From contig NZ_JAFJMJ010000001.1 of the NCBI RefSeq assembly GCF_017309385.1, positions 558,001 to 622,000 on the forward strand: a DNA stretch of 64,000 nt, read 5' to 3'. The DNA is from Amycolatopsis sp. 195334CR. GTDB taxonomy: Bacteria; Actinomycetota; Actinomycetes; Mycobacteriales; Pseudonocardiaceae. A model generated the notes under the pieces. That model did not search any database and was not told the origin of the DNA. It saw only the letters and a list, made by a program, of their open reading frames with translations. Every line of letters starts with the position of its first letter. The stretch's first letter is position 1. Shown piece by piece: positions 42,079 to 48,924 of this stretch. The translations under genes were made by a program, and so were the position numbers.

Positions 42079-42648
42079 TCAGCACATGTGGAGTTGGATC
42101 GGTGTGACGCCCCCTTTCAGCGCTTCCGGTGAGGCGCCGCTCCTGGGTGGGGGCGGCGGGTGGCCGGTGGCGCGGGTTGCGGTGGTGAGGGGTGCGGCGG
42201 TGAGGGGTGCCGCCTCGGTATGGATAGTGGTCTCGGCAGGCACGAGGGTCTCGGCGGGCACGGCAGGCACGGTGGCTTCGGCGGGGATGACGGGCGCGGT
42301 AGGTGCACCGGGCACAGCAGGTGCGGTGACGCCGGAAGGCATGGTGACTTCGGCAGACGCCGTGGCTTCGGCGGGGAGGGCGGTCTCGGCGGAGGCGGCG
42401 GGCTCGGCAGGAAGAGTGAGCTCGGTGGTGAGGGCGGCCCCGGTGGGGGCGGTGGCAAGGGTGGCCTCGGTGGTGAGGGCAGCCGCGGCGGCGGCGAAGG
42501 TGGCGGGCTCGGCAGGAAGAGTGAGCTCGGTGGTGAGGGCGGCCCCGGTGGGGGCGGCGGCGAGGGTGGCCTCGGTGGGGGCGAAGGCGGCCTCGGTGGC
42601 GGCCTCGGTGGCGGCCTCGGCGGTGGCGGTGGCGGTGGCGGTTGGCAT
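42079..42648 (-). CDS. Ala/Thr/Pro-rich low-complexity repeat protein, unknown
   Basis: 189 residues, almost only Ala, Thr, Pro, Glu, Val, Leu. It begins MPTATATATAEAATEAATEA and contains ALTTELTLPAEPA twice, 35 residues apart, matching a 56-bp identical DNA repeat (42397-42452 and 42502-42557). No signal peptide or membrane helix; the end is SPEALKGGVTPIQLHMC. I favour this strand because the ATG is 8 bp after the alkA stop with GGTGAGG upstream, and third codon positions are nearly all G/C. The reverse strand in the same region is Gly-rich and less convincing. Function unknown. Confidence 0.5.
   Translation of the reverse strand: MPTATATATAEAATEAATEAAFAPTEATLAAAPTGAALTTELTLPAEPATFAAAAAALTTEATLATAPTGAALTTELTLPAEPAASAETALPAEATASAEVTMPSGVTAPAVPGAPTAPVIPAEATVPAVPAETLVPAETTIHTEAAPLTAAPLTTATRATGHPPPPPRSGASPEALKGGVTPIQLHMC
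42397..42557. repeat. 56-bp direct repeat, 105-bp period
   Basis: Bases 42397-42452 and 42502-42557 are identical. The period of 105 bp is 35 codons, so the repeat keeps the reading frame. Confidence 0.9.
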
Positions 42649-42655
42649 GGTCACC

Positions 42656-43555
42656 TCACCTTGACCGGGCGGTGGCGGCGCGGAAGAGGAAGCTGACCCA
42701 GCTTCGGTAGGGGCGCCACTTGTCGGCGATGCGTGCCAGCCCGTCGACGTCGGCGGCGTTGAGGCCGTAGGTGCGCGCCATTTCCGCGTGTAGGCGCGGT
42801 TCGTGGCGAGGGAAGACATCCGGGTGCCCGACGCCTCTGATCAGCACCAGTTCCGCCGAGAACGGGCCGATCCCCGGCAGTTTCCGCAGCCTGGCCAGTG
42901 CTACCTCACCGGGGAGGGCCCGTAGGCGGGTGGCATCGAGGTGGCCTTGTTCCGCAGCTGCCGTGAGACTCCTCAGCTGCTTCACCTTGGTCTCCGGCAG
43001 GCCCAACGGGCGTTCCAGCAGGCGCAACGCCTCCGGGCCCGGGAACGAGCTGAGCGAGTGCCCGTCAACGGTCAGCCGGGATCCGTGGCGCTCGGCTATC
43101 CGGCGCTTGATCCCGGCCGCCTGGACCTGGCGGATGCGCTGGCCGATGATCGCCCAGCAGGCGGCCTCGTAGGGCGAGTGGAACAACACCGGCCGCAGGC
43201 CGGCCGCGGCGGTGACCAAGCGCACGGCCAGCTCGTCCCGCTGGATCGCCGCCACGAACTCGGCGGCGTCGAAGTCGAGCGACAGGATGCGCTCGGCCTG
43301 CCGGCAGGCTTCGGCGGCCGACTCGCCTTCGGCCTCCACCTCGACCACGCCGTCGGCGTGCTGGCGCGCCACCACCCCGGCCGGCTTCCAGCAGCCGTCC
43401 ACCGGGAAGGCCAGCCGCAGCGTGCTCGGCTCCCCGGCCGCGTCCGGCCGCCCGGCGGGCACGAAGTCCTCCAGGAACCGCATCGAAGCCCGCAGGTCGA
43501 ACGGACCGCGCGGGGTGATCGACGCGGTCGCGCCCGGGCGCCAGCGGGTGATCAT
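42656..43555 (-). CDS. AlkA-type DNA-3-methyladenine glycosylase family protein
   Basis: 299 residues. An AlkA_N-like N-terminal domain is followed by the HhH-GPD core: YEAACWAIIGQRIRQVQAAG, hairpin LRKLPGIGPFSAELVLIRG and then HPDVFPRHEPRL. Members excise alkylated purines. The residue that aligns with the catalytic Asp of AlkA (second D of VFLPDD) is Glu here, in PRHEPRL. It may still be active or belong to a subfamily with another substrate. It is first of a run with the repeat protein gene (7 bp later) and the M50 gene. Confidence 0.82.
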   Translation of the reverse strand: MITRWRPGATASITPRGPFDLRASMRFLEDFVPAGRPDAAGEPSTLRLAFPVDGCWKPAGVVARQHADGVVEVEAEGESAAEACRQAERILSLDFDAAEFVAAIQRDELAVRLVTAAAGLRPVLFHSPYEAACWAIIGQRIRQVQAAGIKRRIAERHGSRLTVDGHSLSSFPGPEALRLLERPLGLPETKVKQLRSLTAAAEQGHLDATRLRALPGEVALARLRKLPGIGPFSAELVLIRGVGHPDVFPRHEPRLHAEMARTYGLNAADVDGLARIADKWRPYRSWVSFLFRAATARSR

Positions 43556-43647
43556 CTGCTACCTCCTCTTCGGTGATCGCGACGCTAGCGGGGACCCCCG
43601 ACAGTTCCGGGGCGAAAACCGATTGCGCGTGGTGCTACCTTCGGCGC

Positions 43648-43707
43648 ATGGGAGCTTTGTACATCTGCTGCGCTGTCGTCGCCCGGCCTTGGCCGTGGCG
43701 CGCCTGA
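43648..43707 (+). CDS. candidate leader peptide of the erm gene
   Basis: A 19-codon ORF MGALYICCAVVARPWPWRA ending 148 bp before the erm start. It is leaderless itself: TACCTT (43636-43641) lies 6 nt before its ATG. The I-x-x-A-V-V string recalls the IAVV/IFVI stalling segments of known Erm leaders, and the Cys pair and Pro-Trp cluster are unusual for chance. Macrolide-dependent stalling at this ORF could open the downstream hairpin (inference; induction not tested). Confidence 0.5.
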   Translation: MGALYICCAVVARPWPWRA

Positions 43708-43789
43708 CGCGGCGGCCGTCCCCCTCTTCACCGAGTTCCAGGCGCTGATCACCCGCGCCTGATCCGTCCGCGCGACCTCACCACTGCAC

Positions 43790-43855
43790 GGTCGCCGCGT
43801 CTCGACGTCCTCGCGTGCCTTCGCACGCCTTCCTTCGTCCTGACGTGGAGCGACC
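43790..43855 (+). promoter_or_regulatory. possible attenuator hairpin at the erm ribosome-binding site
   Basis: GGTCGC (43790-43795) is complementary to GCGACC (43850-43855), just before the erm ATG, with CGTC (43798-43801) against GACG (43842-43845) inside. The Shine-Dalgarno GGAG (43847-43850) lies within this stem, so initiation would be blocked until the stem opens. Nothing else is seen in 43708-43789. Confidence 0.45.
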
Positions 43856-44698
43856 ATGCCCGCCAACGGGTCCTGTCACCCTGCCCGGAAACACCCGTCC
43901 CCCAACCCTTCCGGCGTCCACTTCCTCGCCGCGCCCCGGATCGCCGACGAACTGGTGCGCTCGGCCGCGATCACCGAGACCGACCTGGTGGTCGACTTCG
44001 GCGCCGGCCTCGGTGCGATCACCGCGCCACTGGCCAGGACCGGCGCCGAAATCCTCGCCGTGGAACGGGATCCCGAGTTCGTGCGCAAGCTGCGCACGCG
44101 GCTCGCGGACGCGGCCAACGTCCGGGTCATCCCGGCCGACGCCCGCACCTTTTCCCTGCCCCGCAAGAAGTTCGCCGTGGTGGCGAGCATTCCCTACGCG
44201 GTGTCCACCGCACTCATGCGACGGTTGCTCAGCCCGACCGCCTCGGCACTGGACCGGGCCGCGCTGATCGTCGAATGGGGGTTCGCGAAACGACTCAGCG
44301 CGGCCAGCCCGCGCGACCTCGAAATCGCCTGGTGGGCGGCGAGGTTCGAGCTGCGGCTGGTGCGGCGCGTCCCGGCCAGGCACTTCAGCCCGGCGCCGAA
44401 GGTGGACTCGGCCCACCTGACCGTGCACCGGCGCGGCAAGCCGGACAAGCTCGTCGACCAAGCACTGTGGACACTGCTGCAGGCGGCCTACCGCACCCCG
44501 CGCGCCCCGGCGCGGACCGCCGTGGCCTTCCTCGGGCGCAAGCCCCACCGCCTGCTCAAGGCCAACGGCATCGATCCGGACCGTCCCGCCGCGACCGTGC
44601 CGCCCGCCGCGTGGACCGCGCTGGCCAGGCAGCTCGCCGCGGACCGCAGCCTGCACTGGCCGCCGTTGCCGAAGGCTTTGCGCGAGGACCGGCGCTGA
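43856..44698 (+). CDS. 23S rRNA (adenine-N6) methyltransferase, Erm family
   Basis: 280 residues. The N-terminal SGVHFLAAPRIADELVRSA matches the QNFL-like start of Erm/KsgA enzymes, motif I is VVDFGAGLGAITAPLA, the acidic motif ILAVERDPEFV, and motif IV is VVASIPYAVST, where the usual Asn is Ser. Erm methylates A2058 of 23S rRNA, giving macrolide-lincosamide-streptogramin B resistance. The C-terminal part, APKVDSAHLTVHRR, is also Erm-like; KsgA is less likely because of the short, basic C-terminus. The sequence has a leader ORF and a hairpin upstream. Monocistronic; the next gene has its own TACTGT box. Confidence 0.85.
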   Translation: MPANGSCHPARKHPSPNPSGVHFLAAPRIADELVRSAAITETDLVVDFGAGLGAITAPLARTGAEILAVERDPEFVRKLRTRLADAANVRVIPADARTFSLPRKKFAVVASIPYAVSTALMRRLLSPTASALDRAALIVEWGFAKRLSAASPRDLEIAWWAARFELRLVRRVPARHFSPAPKVDSAHLTVHRRGKPDKLVDQALWTLLQAAYRTPRAPARTAVAFLGRKPHRLLKANGIDPDRPAATVPPAAWTALARQLAADRSLHWPPLPKALREDRR

Positions 44699-44735
44699 CA
44701 TACTGTCGGTATCCCAACCGCCCTGGAGCCGCGTG

Positions 44736-45488
44736 ATGCCGACCGAGACCAGCCACCGCCGCCTGCTCGACCTGCTCGACGCCCCGCCCGTGCGGACCAC
44801 CGGCGGCTATCCCGACCTGCTCGGGGACCGCAGGCAGGCCGGTCCGCCGACCGGCCCGGCGCAGGTGCTGATGAGCGTGGACCTGGTGTCCTCGATCTAC
44901 GAGCGGTACTGGCGGCCGGCACTCGGCCGGATCGCGAAGGGCCTGCACGGCCCGAGCATGTCCGGCGAGGTCGACCTGGCCACCGACCTGCTGCGGCTCC
45001 GGCGTGGCCAGGTGGTGCTCGACGTGGCGTGCGGGACCGGCCGCTTCACCCGTGCCTTCGGGGAAGCGGTCGGTCCCACCGGGCTCGCCGTCGGCCTCGA
45101 CGGCTCGCGCACCATGCTCGCGCGGGCCGTCGAGGCGGGCGGGAACGACGCCGTCACCTACCTCCGCGCGGACGCCGTGCACCCGCCGCTGCGGCCGTCC
45201 ACTGTGGATGCCGTGTGCTGCTTCGCCGCGCTGCACATGTTCGGCGATCCGGAGGCAGCGCTGGATTCCTTCGCCTCGGTGCTGAAACCGGGCGGACGGT
45301 TGGCGCTGCTCACCAGTGCGCGCCGCGAGTGCCGCCCCGTCCGCGAGCTGGACACGCTGACCGGCCTGGCCAGCGGGCAGCGCATGTTCGACCGCGGCGA
45401 GGTCGGCGCCCTGCTGCGCGAACGCGGGTTCACCGAGATCAGCGAACGCTATTCCGGGGTCACCCAGATCGTCGGGGCGACGCATTAG
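44736..45488 (+). CDS. class I SAM-dependent methyltransferase
   Basis: 250 residues, Methyltransf_11/25. Motif I VVLDVACGTGRFTRAFGEA, the post-I acidic GLDGSRTMLARAVE, motif II region TVDAVCCFAALHMF and motif III LKPGGRLALLTSA. The N-terminal 45 residues are a helical extension. A Shine-Dalgarno (CTGGAG) lies before the start, and a GTG precedes the ATG directly. It follows erm by 37 bp; a TACTGT-like box (44702-44707) could be its own promoter. Substrate not known; it is not an Erm. Confidence 0.82.
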   Translation: MPTETSHRRLLDLLDAPPVRTTGGYPDLLGDRRQAGPPTGPAQVLMSVDLVSSIYERYWRPALGRIAKGLHGPSMSGEVDLATDLLRLRRGQVVLDVACGTGRFTRAFGEAVGPTGLAVGLDGSRTMLARAVEAGGNDAVTYLRADAVHPPLRPSTVDAVCCFAALHMFGDPEAALDSFASVLKPGGRLALLTSARRECRPVRELDTLTGLASGQRMFDRGEVGALLRERGFTEISERYSGVTQIVGATH

Positions 45489-45497
45489 CATGCGGCA

Positions 45498-46826
45498 ATG
45501 ACGGCTCCCCACCACGCCAGCCCCAGCCAGCCCGACGACGCCTACCTGCGCACCATCGTCGCCGACACCGCGGACGCGGTCGAAGCCGCCGAACCGCTCG
45601 GCTCGCCCCACCAGGGCGCGCCCGAAGATGTCCGGACCGAGGTCGGTGCCCTGATCGACGCCCGCGCGCAGGACCTCGTGTCGTTGAGCCAGGACCTGCA
45701 CGCGCATCCCGAAGAGGGCTTCGCCGAGAAGCGCTCGGTGCGCGCGCTCGCCGAACTCCTGCAGAACCACGGCCACCAGGCGACCGTCGGCGTCGGCGGG
45801 CTGGACACGGCACTGAGCGCGACGGTCGGCGAAGGTGGTCCGCACATCGCGCTGCTCGCCGAGTACGACGCGCTGCCGGGGATCGGGCACGGCTGCGGGC
45901 ACAACATCATCTGCGCCACCGCGGCCGGCGGTTTCCTCGGTGCCGCCGCGGTCGCCGAACGCCTCGGCGGGCGGGTCTCGCTGTTCGGCACGCCGGCCGA
46001 GGAAGGCGGCGGTGGCAAGGAAACCATGGCCAGGGCGGGCGTGTTCGACGACGTGGACGCGGTGATCATGCTGCACCCGTTCAGCCACGACATCGCGATG
46101 CACCCGTTCCTCGGCAGGCGCCAGCTCGAGATGGTCTTCCACGGCGTCGCCGCGCACGCCTCGGCGCAGCCGTTCATGGGCCGCAACGCGCTCGACGCCG
46201 CCGTCGCCGCGTACCAGGGCGTGGCCGCGTTGCGGCAGCACCTGCCCGGCACCGACCGCGTGCACGGCGTGTTCACCGACGGCGGGGCCCGGCCGAACGT
46301 GGTGCCGGACCGCGCGGCGCTGCTGTTCTACCTGCGGTCCGGGCAGCCGGAAACGCTGCGCGACCTGGCCGAGCGGATCACCGGGATCGCGCGTGGTGCG
46401 GCCGAGATGACCGGCTGCGGGGTGGAACTGCACTGGGACGAGCAGCCGCCCTACCTGCCGATCCGGTTCAACGGCGCGCTGGCCGGGCGGTGGGCGGTCA
46501 ACCAGGAGGGCTGCGGGCGCAAACCGTTGCCGCCCGGCATCGTGCCGGAGTTCCTCACCGGCTCGACGGATCTCGGGAACCTGAGTTTCCGGATGCCCGC
46601 GATCCATCCGATGCTGGCCGTGTCCGAACAGACGGTTGCCTTGCACACCAAGGAGTTCGCCGCGGCGGCCGGGTCACCGGCCGGTGACCGCGCGGTGGTC
46701 GACGGAGCGCTCGGGCTCGCGCTGACTGCGGCCGACTACCTGGCCGACGCGGACCTGCGGACGGCGGTGCACGAGGAGTTCGAGGCCGCCGGTGGCGCGT
46801 TGGACGTTCCGGCGTTCTTCGCTTAA
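45498..46826 (+). CDS. M20-family amidohydrolase/peptidase
   Basis: 442 residues of the AbgA/AbgB-like M20D branch. Catalytic region ALLAEYDALPGIGHGCGHNI (metal ligands), catalytic Glu in FGTPAEEGGGGKETMA, and ligand His in MLHPFSHDIAM. The dimerisation domain follows (GVAAHASAQPFMGRNALDA). These enzymes cleave N-acyl amino acids or aminobenzoyl-glutamate. TAGCAT (45486-45491), 6 nt before the ATG, overlaps the end of the methyltransferase gene, so the transcript is leaderless. Confidence 0.87.
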   Translation: MTAPHHASPSQPDDAYLRTIVADTADAVEAAEPLGSPHQGAPEDVRTEVGALIDARAQDLVSLSQDLHAHPEEGFAEKRSVRALAELLQNHGHQATVGVGGLDTALSATVGEGGPHIALLAEYDALPGIGHGCGHNIICATAAGGFLGAAAVAERLGGRVSLFGTPAEEGGGGKETMARAGVFDDVDAVIMLHPFSHDIAMHPFLGRRQLEMVFHGVAAHASAQPFMGRNALDAAVAAYQGVAALRQHLPGTDRVHGVFTDGGARPNVVPDRAALLFYLRSGQPETLRDLAERITGIARGAAEMTGCGVELHWDEQPPYLPIRFNGALAGRWAVNQEGCGRKPLPPGIVPEFLTGSTDLGNLSFRMPAIHPMLAVSEQTVALHTKEFAAAAGSPAGDRAVVDGALGLALTAADYLADADLRTAVHEEFEAAGGALDVPAFFA

Positions 46827-46913
46827 CCACAGGCGTTTCTCAGCTTATTCTTCTCAGAAAAGTCCCCGGGTAATCCACAGGTTGCTCACAAGCGGGCGCG
46901 CGAACCTGGGTGC

Positions 46914-47834
46914 ATGGACGAGAACCGGCAGAACCCGTTGTTCACCCCGCAGCAGCACGAGCAGCCCGCCGCGCCGCCGTTCTACCCGGCGCCGCCGGCG
47001 CCCGCCGCCCGCAAGCCGAAGCGCTTGGCCGTGCTGGTGAGCGCGGCCGCCGTCGCCGCCGCACTGGTCGGCGGCGTCGGCGGGGCCGCGCTCGTCGGCC
47101 TGACCGACCAGGCGCCGGCGAGCAGCAGCACCAGTGCGCTCGGCACGGCCACCGGTCAGACCGTTTCGAACTCCGGTTCGGACGTCAGTTCCGTGGCGCA
47201 GCAGGTGCTGCCGAGCGTCGTGCAGGTCAACACCACCACGCGCGAGGGCGAGGCGATCGGGTCCGGGGTGATCCTCTCGTCCGACGGCAGGATCCTGACC
47301 AACGCGCACGTGGTCGACGGCGCCACCGGGGACGTCACGATCACGCTGTCCGACGGCACGAAGTACCAGGCGACCGTGCTCGGCGCGGACACCAAGGCCG
47401 ACATCGCGGTGCTGCAGGCGAAGAACGCCAGCGGCCTGACCGCGGCGAAGCTCGGCGACTCGAGCCAGGTGCAGGTCGGCTCCGAGGTGGTCGCCATCGG
47501 TTCGCCCGCCGGGCTGCAGAACACGGTCACCTCGGGCATCGTCAGCGCGGTCGGCAGGCAGCTGTCCGACGTCGGGCAGCAGGAGCAGCCGCAGTCGCCG
47601 TTCGGGCGGACCAGCTCGCAGCAGCAACAGCAGGGGCCGAGCTACACCGCCATCCAGACCGACGCGTCGATCAACCAGGGCAACTCGGGTGGCCCGCTGG
47701 TCAACGCGAACGGGCAGGTGATCGGGATCAACTCGTCGATCTACTCACCGTCGTCGGGCGGGAGCGTGGGCATCGGCTTCGCCATCCCGATCAATGACGC
47801 GATCAAGATCGTGGAGCAGATCGAACAGGGTTGA
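46914..47834 (+). CDS. membrane-anchored HtrA-like serine protease without PDZ domain
   Basis: 306 residues. A proline-rich cytoplasmic N-terminus is followed by one membrane helix (about residues 40-65, LAVLVSAAAVAAALVGGVGG), a short linker and a trypsin-like domain. Catalytic triad: His in ILTNAHVVDG, Asp in KADIAVLQ and Ser in INQGNSGGPLV. HtrA/DegP proteins usually carry a C-terminal PDZ domain; this one ends at EQIEQG and has none, as in mycobacterial PepA-like forms. It likely acts outside the membrane in protein quality control. A strong terminator follows. Confidence 0.9.
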   Translation: MDENRQNPLFTPQQHEQPAAPPFYPAPPAPAARKPKRLAVLVSAAAVAAALVGGVGGAALVGLTDQAPASSSTSALGTATGQTVSNSGSDVSSVAQQVLPSVVQVNTTTREGEAIGSGVILSSDGRILTNAHVVDGATGDVTITLSDGTKYQATVLGADTKADIAVLQAKNASGLTAAKLGDSSQVQVGSEVVAIGSPAGLQNTVTSGIVSAVGRQLSDVGQQEQPQSPFGRTSSQQQQQGPSYTAIQTDASINQGNSGGPLVNANGQVIGINSSIYSPSSGGSVGIGFAIPINDAIKIVEQIEQG

Positions 47835-47845
47835 GCGAGGGGGGA

Positions 47846-47883
47846 AGCGGGTGGACCGGGGTCGGGGCGGTCCACCCGCTTTT
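47846..47883. terminator. terminator after the HtrA-like gene
   Basis: A perfect 12-bp stem (47846-47857 / 47869-47880), 11-nt loop and TTT tail. It touches the end of the convergent ArsR gene and can serve both. Confidence 0.85.
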
Positions 47884-48473
47884 CATGCCTGCGGCTGCTT
47901 GAGCTCCGGGTGGACGGCGACCACCAGGTGGTGCGTGCGGCCGCCGGTGGCCGAGTCGTCGTGGTACTTGGCGACCAGCGAGGTCACCGCGTCGGTGAGT
48001 TCCTCGGCGAAGGCGGCGCGATCGGCCGCGGAGGCGAAGCGCACGTCGCCGTCGATGGTGAAGGTGGCCAGCTTCTTGCCCGCCCGCTGCGCGCCGGTGA
48101 GCAGCTCACCGACGTCACGCACCAGGCGCGAGGCGACCGCGAGCAGCCACCGCGCGGAGAGCCGGTCCGGCGACTGCCGCGGGTCGGGTTCGACGGCGCC
48201 CAGCACGCTCGGCGAGATCACGTACGAAGAGGCTGTCGCCCGCAGCACGCGCTCGGTGACGTTGCCCTTGCGGCGCTCCTCCACCAGCGAGATCAGCCCG
48301 TGCTGCTCCAGCGCGCGCAGGTGGTAGTTGATCTTCTGCCGGGCCAGGCCGAGCTTCTTGGCCAGGGTGGTGGCCGAACCCGGCTCGGCCAGTTCGGCGA
48401 GCAGGCGGGCACGCATCGGGTCCAGCGACGCGCCGGCGGCCTCGGCGTCGTCGATCACCGCGATCTCGTTCAT
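47883..48473 (-). CDS. ArsR-type (HTH_20) transcriptional regulator
   Basis: 196 residues. The winged helix is in the first 90 residues: LDPMRARLLAELAEPGSATT and AKKLGLARQKINYHLRALEQ, then HGLISLVEERRKGN. The C-terminal 100 residues, ending HHLVVAVHPEL, are a START-like or ligand domain typical of this subfamily. It lacks metal-binding cysteines. It is downstream of a DUF3224 gene in one operon, with a GACAA-N6-TTGTC repeat 18 bp before its start and a second palindrome before DUF3224. Confidence 0.85.
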   Translation of the reverse strand: MNEIAVIDDAEAAGASLDPMRARLLAELAEPGSATTLAKKLGLARQKINYHLRALEQHGLISLVEERRKGNVTERVLRATASSYVISPSVLGAVEPDPRQSPDRLSARWLLAVASRLVRDVGELLTGAQRAGKKLATFTIDGDVRFASAADRAAFAEELTDAVTSLVAKYHDDSATGGRTHHLVVAVHPELKQPQA

Positions 48474-48490
48474 CCGCCAACGGTCTCACC

Positions 48491-48506
48491 GACAAGTTTT
48501 TTTGTC
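48491..48506. promoter_or_regulatory. inverted repeat upstream of the ArsR gene
   Basis: GACAA-N6-TTGTC lies 18 bp before the arsR start and overlaps the end of the DUF3224 gene. It shares GACA/TGTC halves with the palindrome at 48904-48922, so both may bind the ArsR protein. Confidence 0.4.
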
Positions 48507-48882
48507 AATCGAGGTGGTAGTCGAGTTCCAGCGTGTGGCTGCCGTCGTCGTGCTTGGCCACCATCGCGGAACCGGTGATGCCCGCCAGCTCCCCGACCCC
48601 GGAACCGGGCAGGATCTTCAGCTCGTAGCTGTCCGCGAAGGCGGCGTGCTGGAGCACGAACCCGCCCTTCCGCCCCTCGACCGAGACGTCGAACCGCTCG
48701 AAGGCCACGTACGCCTGCGCGGTTTCGGTGATCGCGCTGAGCATGGTGACCGTGCTGGCGCCCTCGACTAACCCGGTGAAGGTCTTGCTCAACCGCACCT
48801 GGCCCAGTTCGGCTCCTTCGGCCTCGTCGAGAGACGACGGCTCCCAGTTGTCCACGGTGAACGCTGCAGTGATCTTCGGCAT
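48505..48882 (-). CDS. DUF3224 protein
   Basis: 125 residues, a barrel-like protein of the DUF3224 family (allene-oxide-cyclase-like fold): FTVDNWEPSSLDEAEG, VRLSKTFTGLVEGAST and the end GSHTLELDYHLD. No enzyme activity is known. It is the first gene of an operon with the ArsR regulator (31 bp). A CCTGACA-N5-TGTCAGG palindrome lies 22 bp before the ATG. Confidence 0.85.
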   Translation of the reverse strand: MPKITAAFTVDNWEPSSLDEAEGAELGQVRLSKTFTGLVEGASTVTMLSAITETAQAYVAFERFDVSVEGRKGGFVLQHAAFADSYELKILPGSGVGELAGITGSAMVAKHDDGSHTLELDYHLD

Positions 48883-48903
48883 ACGCCGAGCTTCGCAGGC
48901 CTA

Positions 48904-48922
48904 CCTGACAAGGTGTGTCAGG
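48904..48922. promoter_or_regulatory. palindromic operator before DUF3224-arsR
   Basis: CCTGACA-AGGTG-TGTCAGG is a perfect 7-5-7 palindrome, next to the end of the HerA-like gene. It is the most likely ArsR binding site and would make the operon self-regulated. Confidence 0.6.
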
Positions 48923-48924
48923 TT

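Noticed and set aside
42160..42696. A glycine-rich plus-strand protein (GGEGGLGGG repeats) over the Ala/Thr/Pro gene
   Set aside because: No Shine-Dalgarno or partner, poorer third-position pattern, and the minus strand is coupled to alkA. Not fully excluded.
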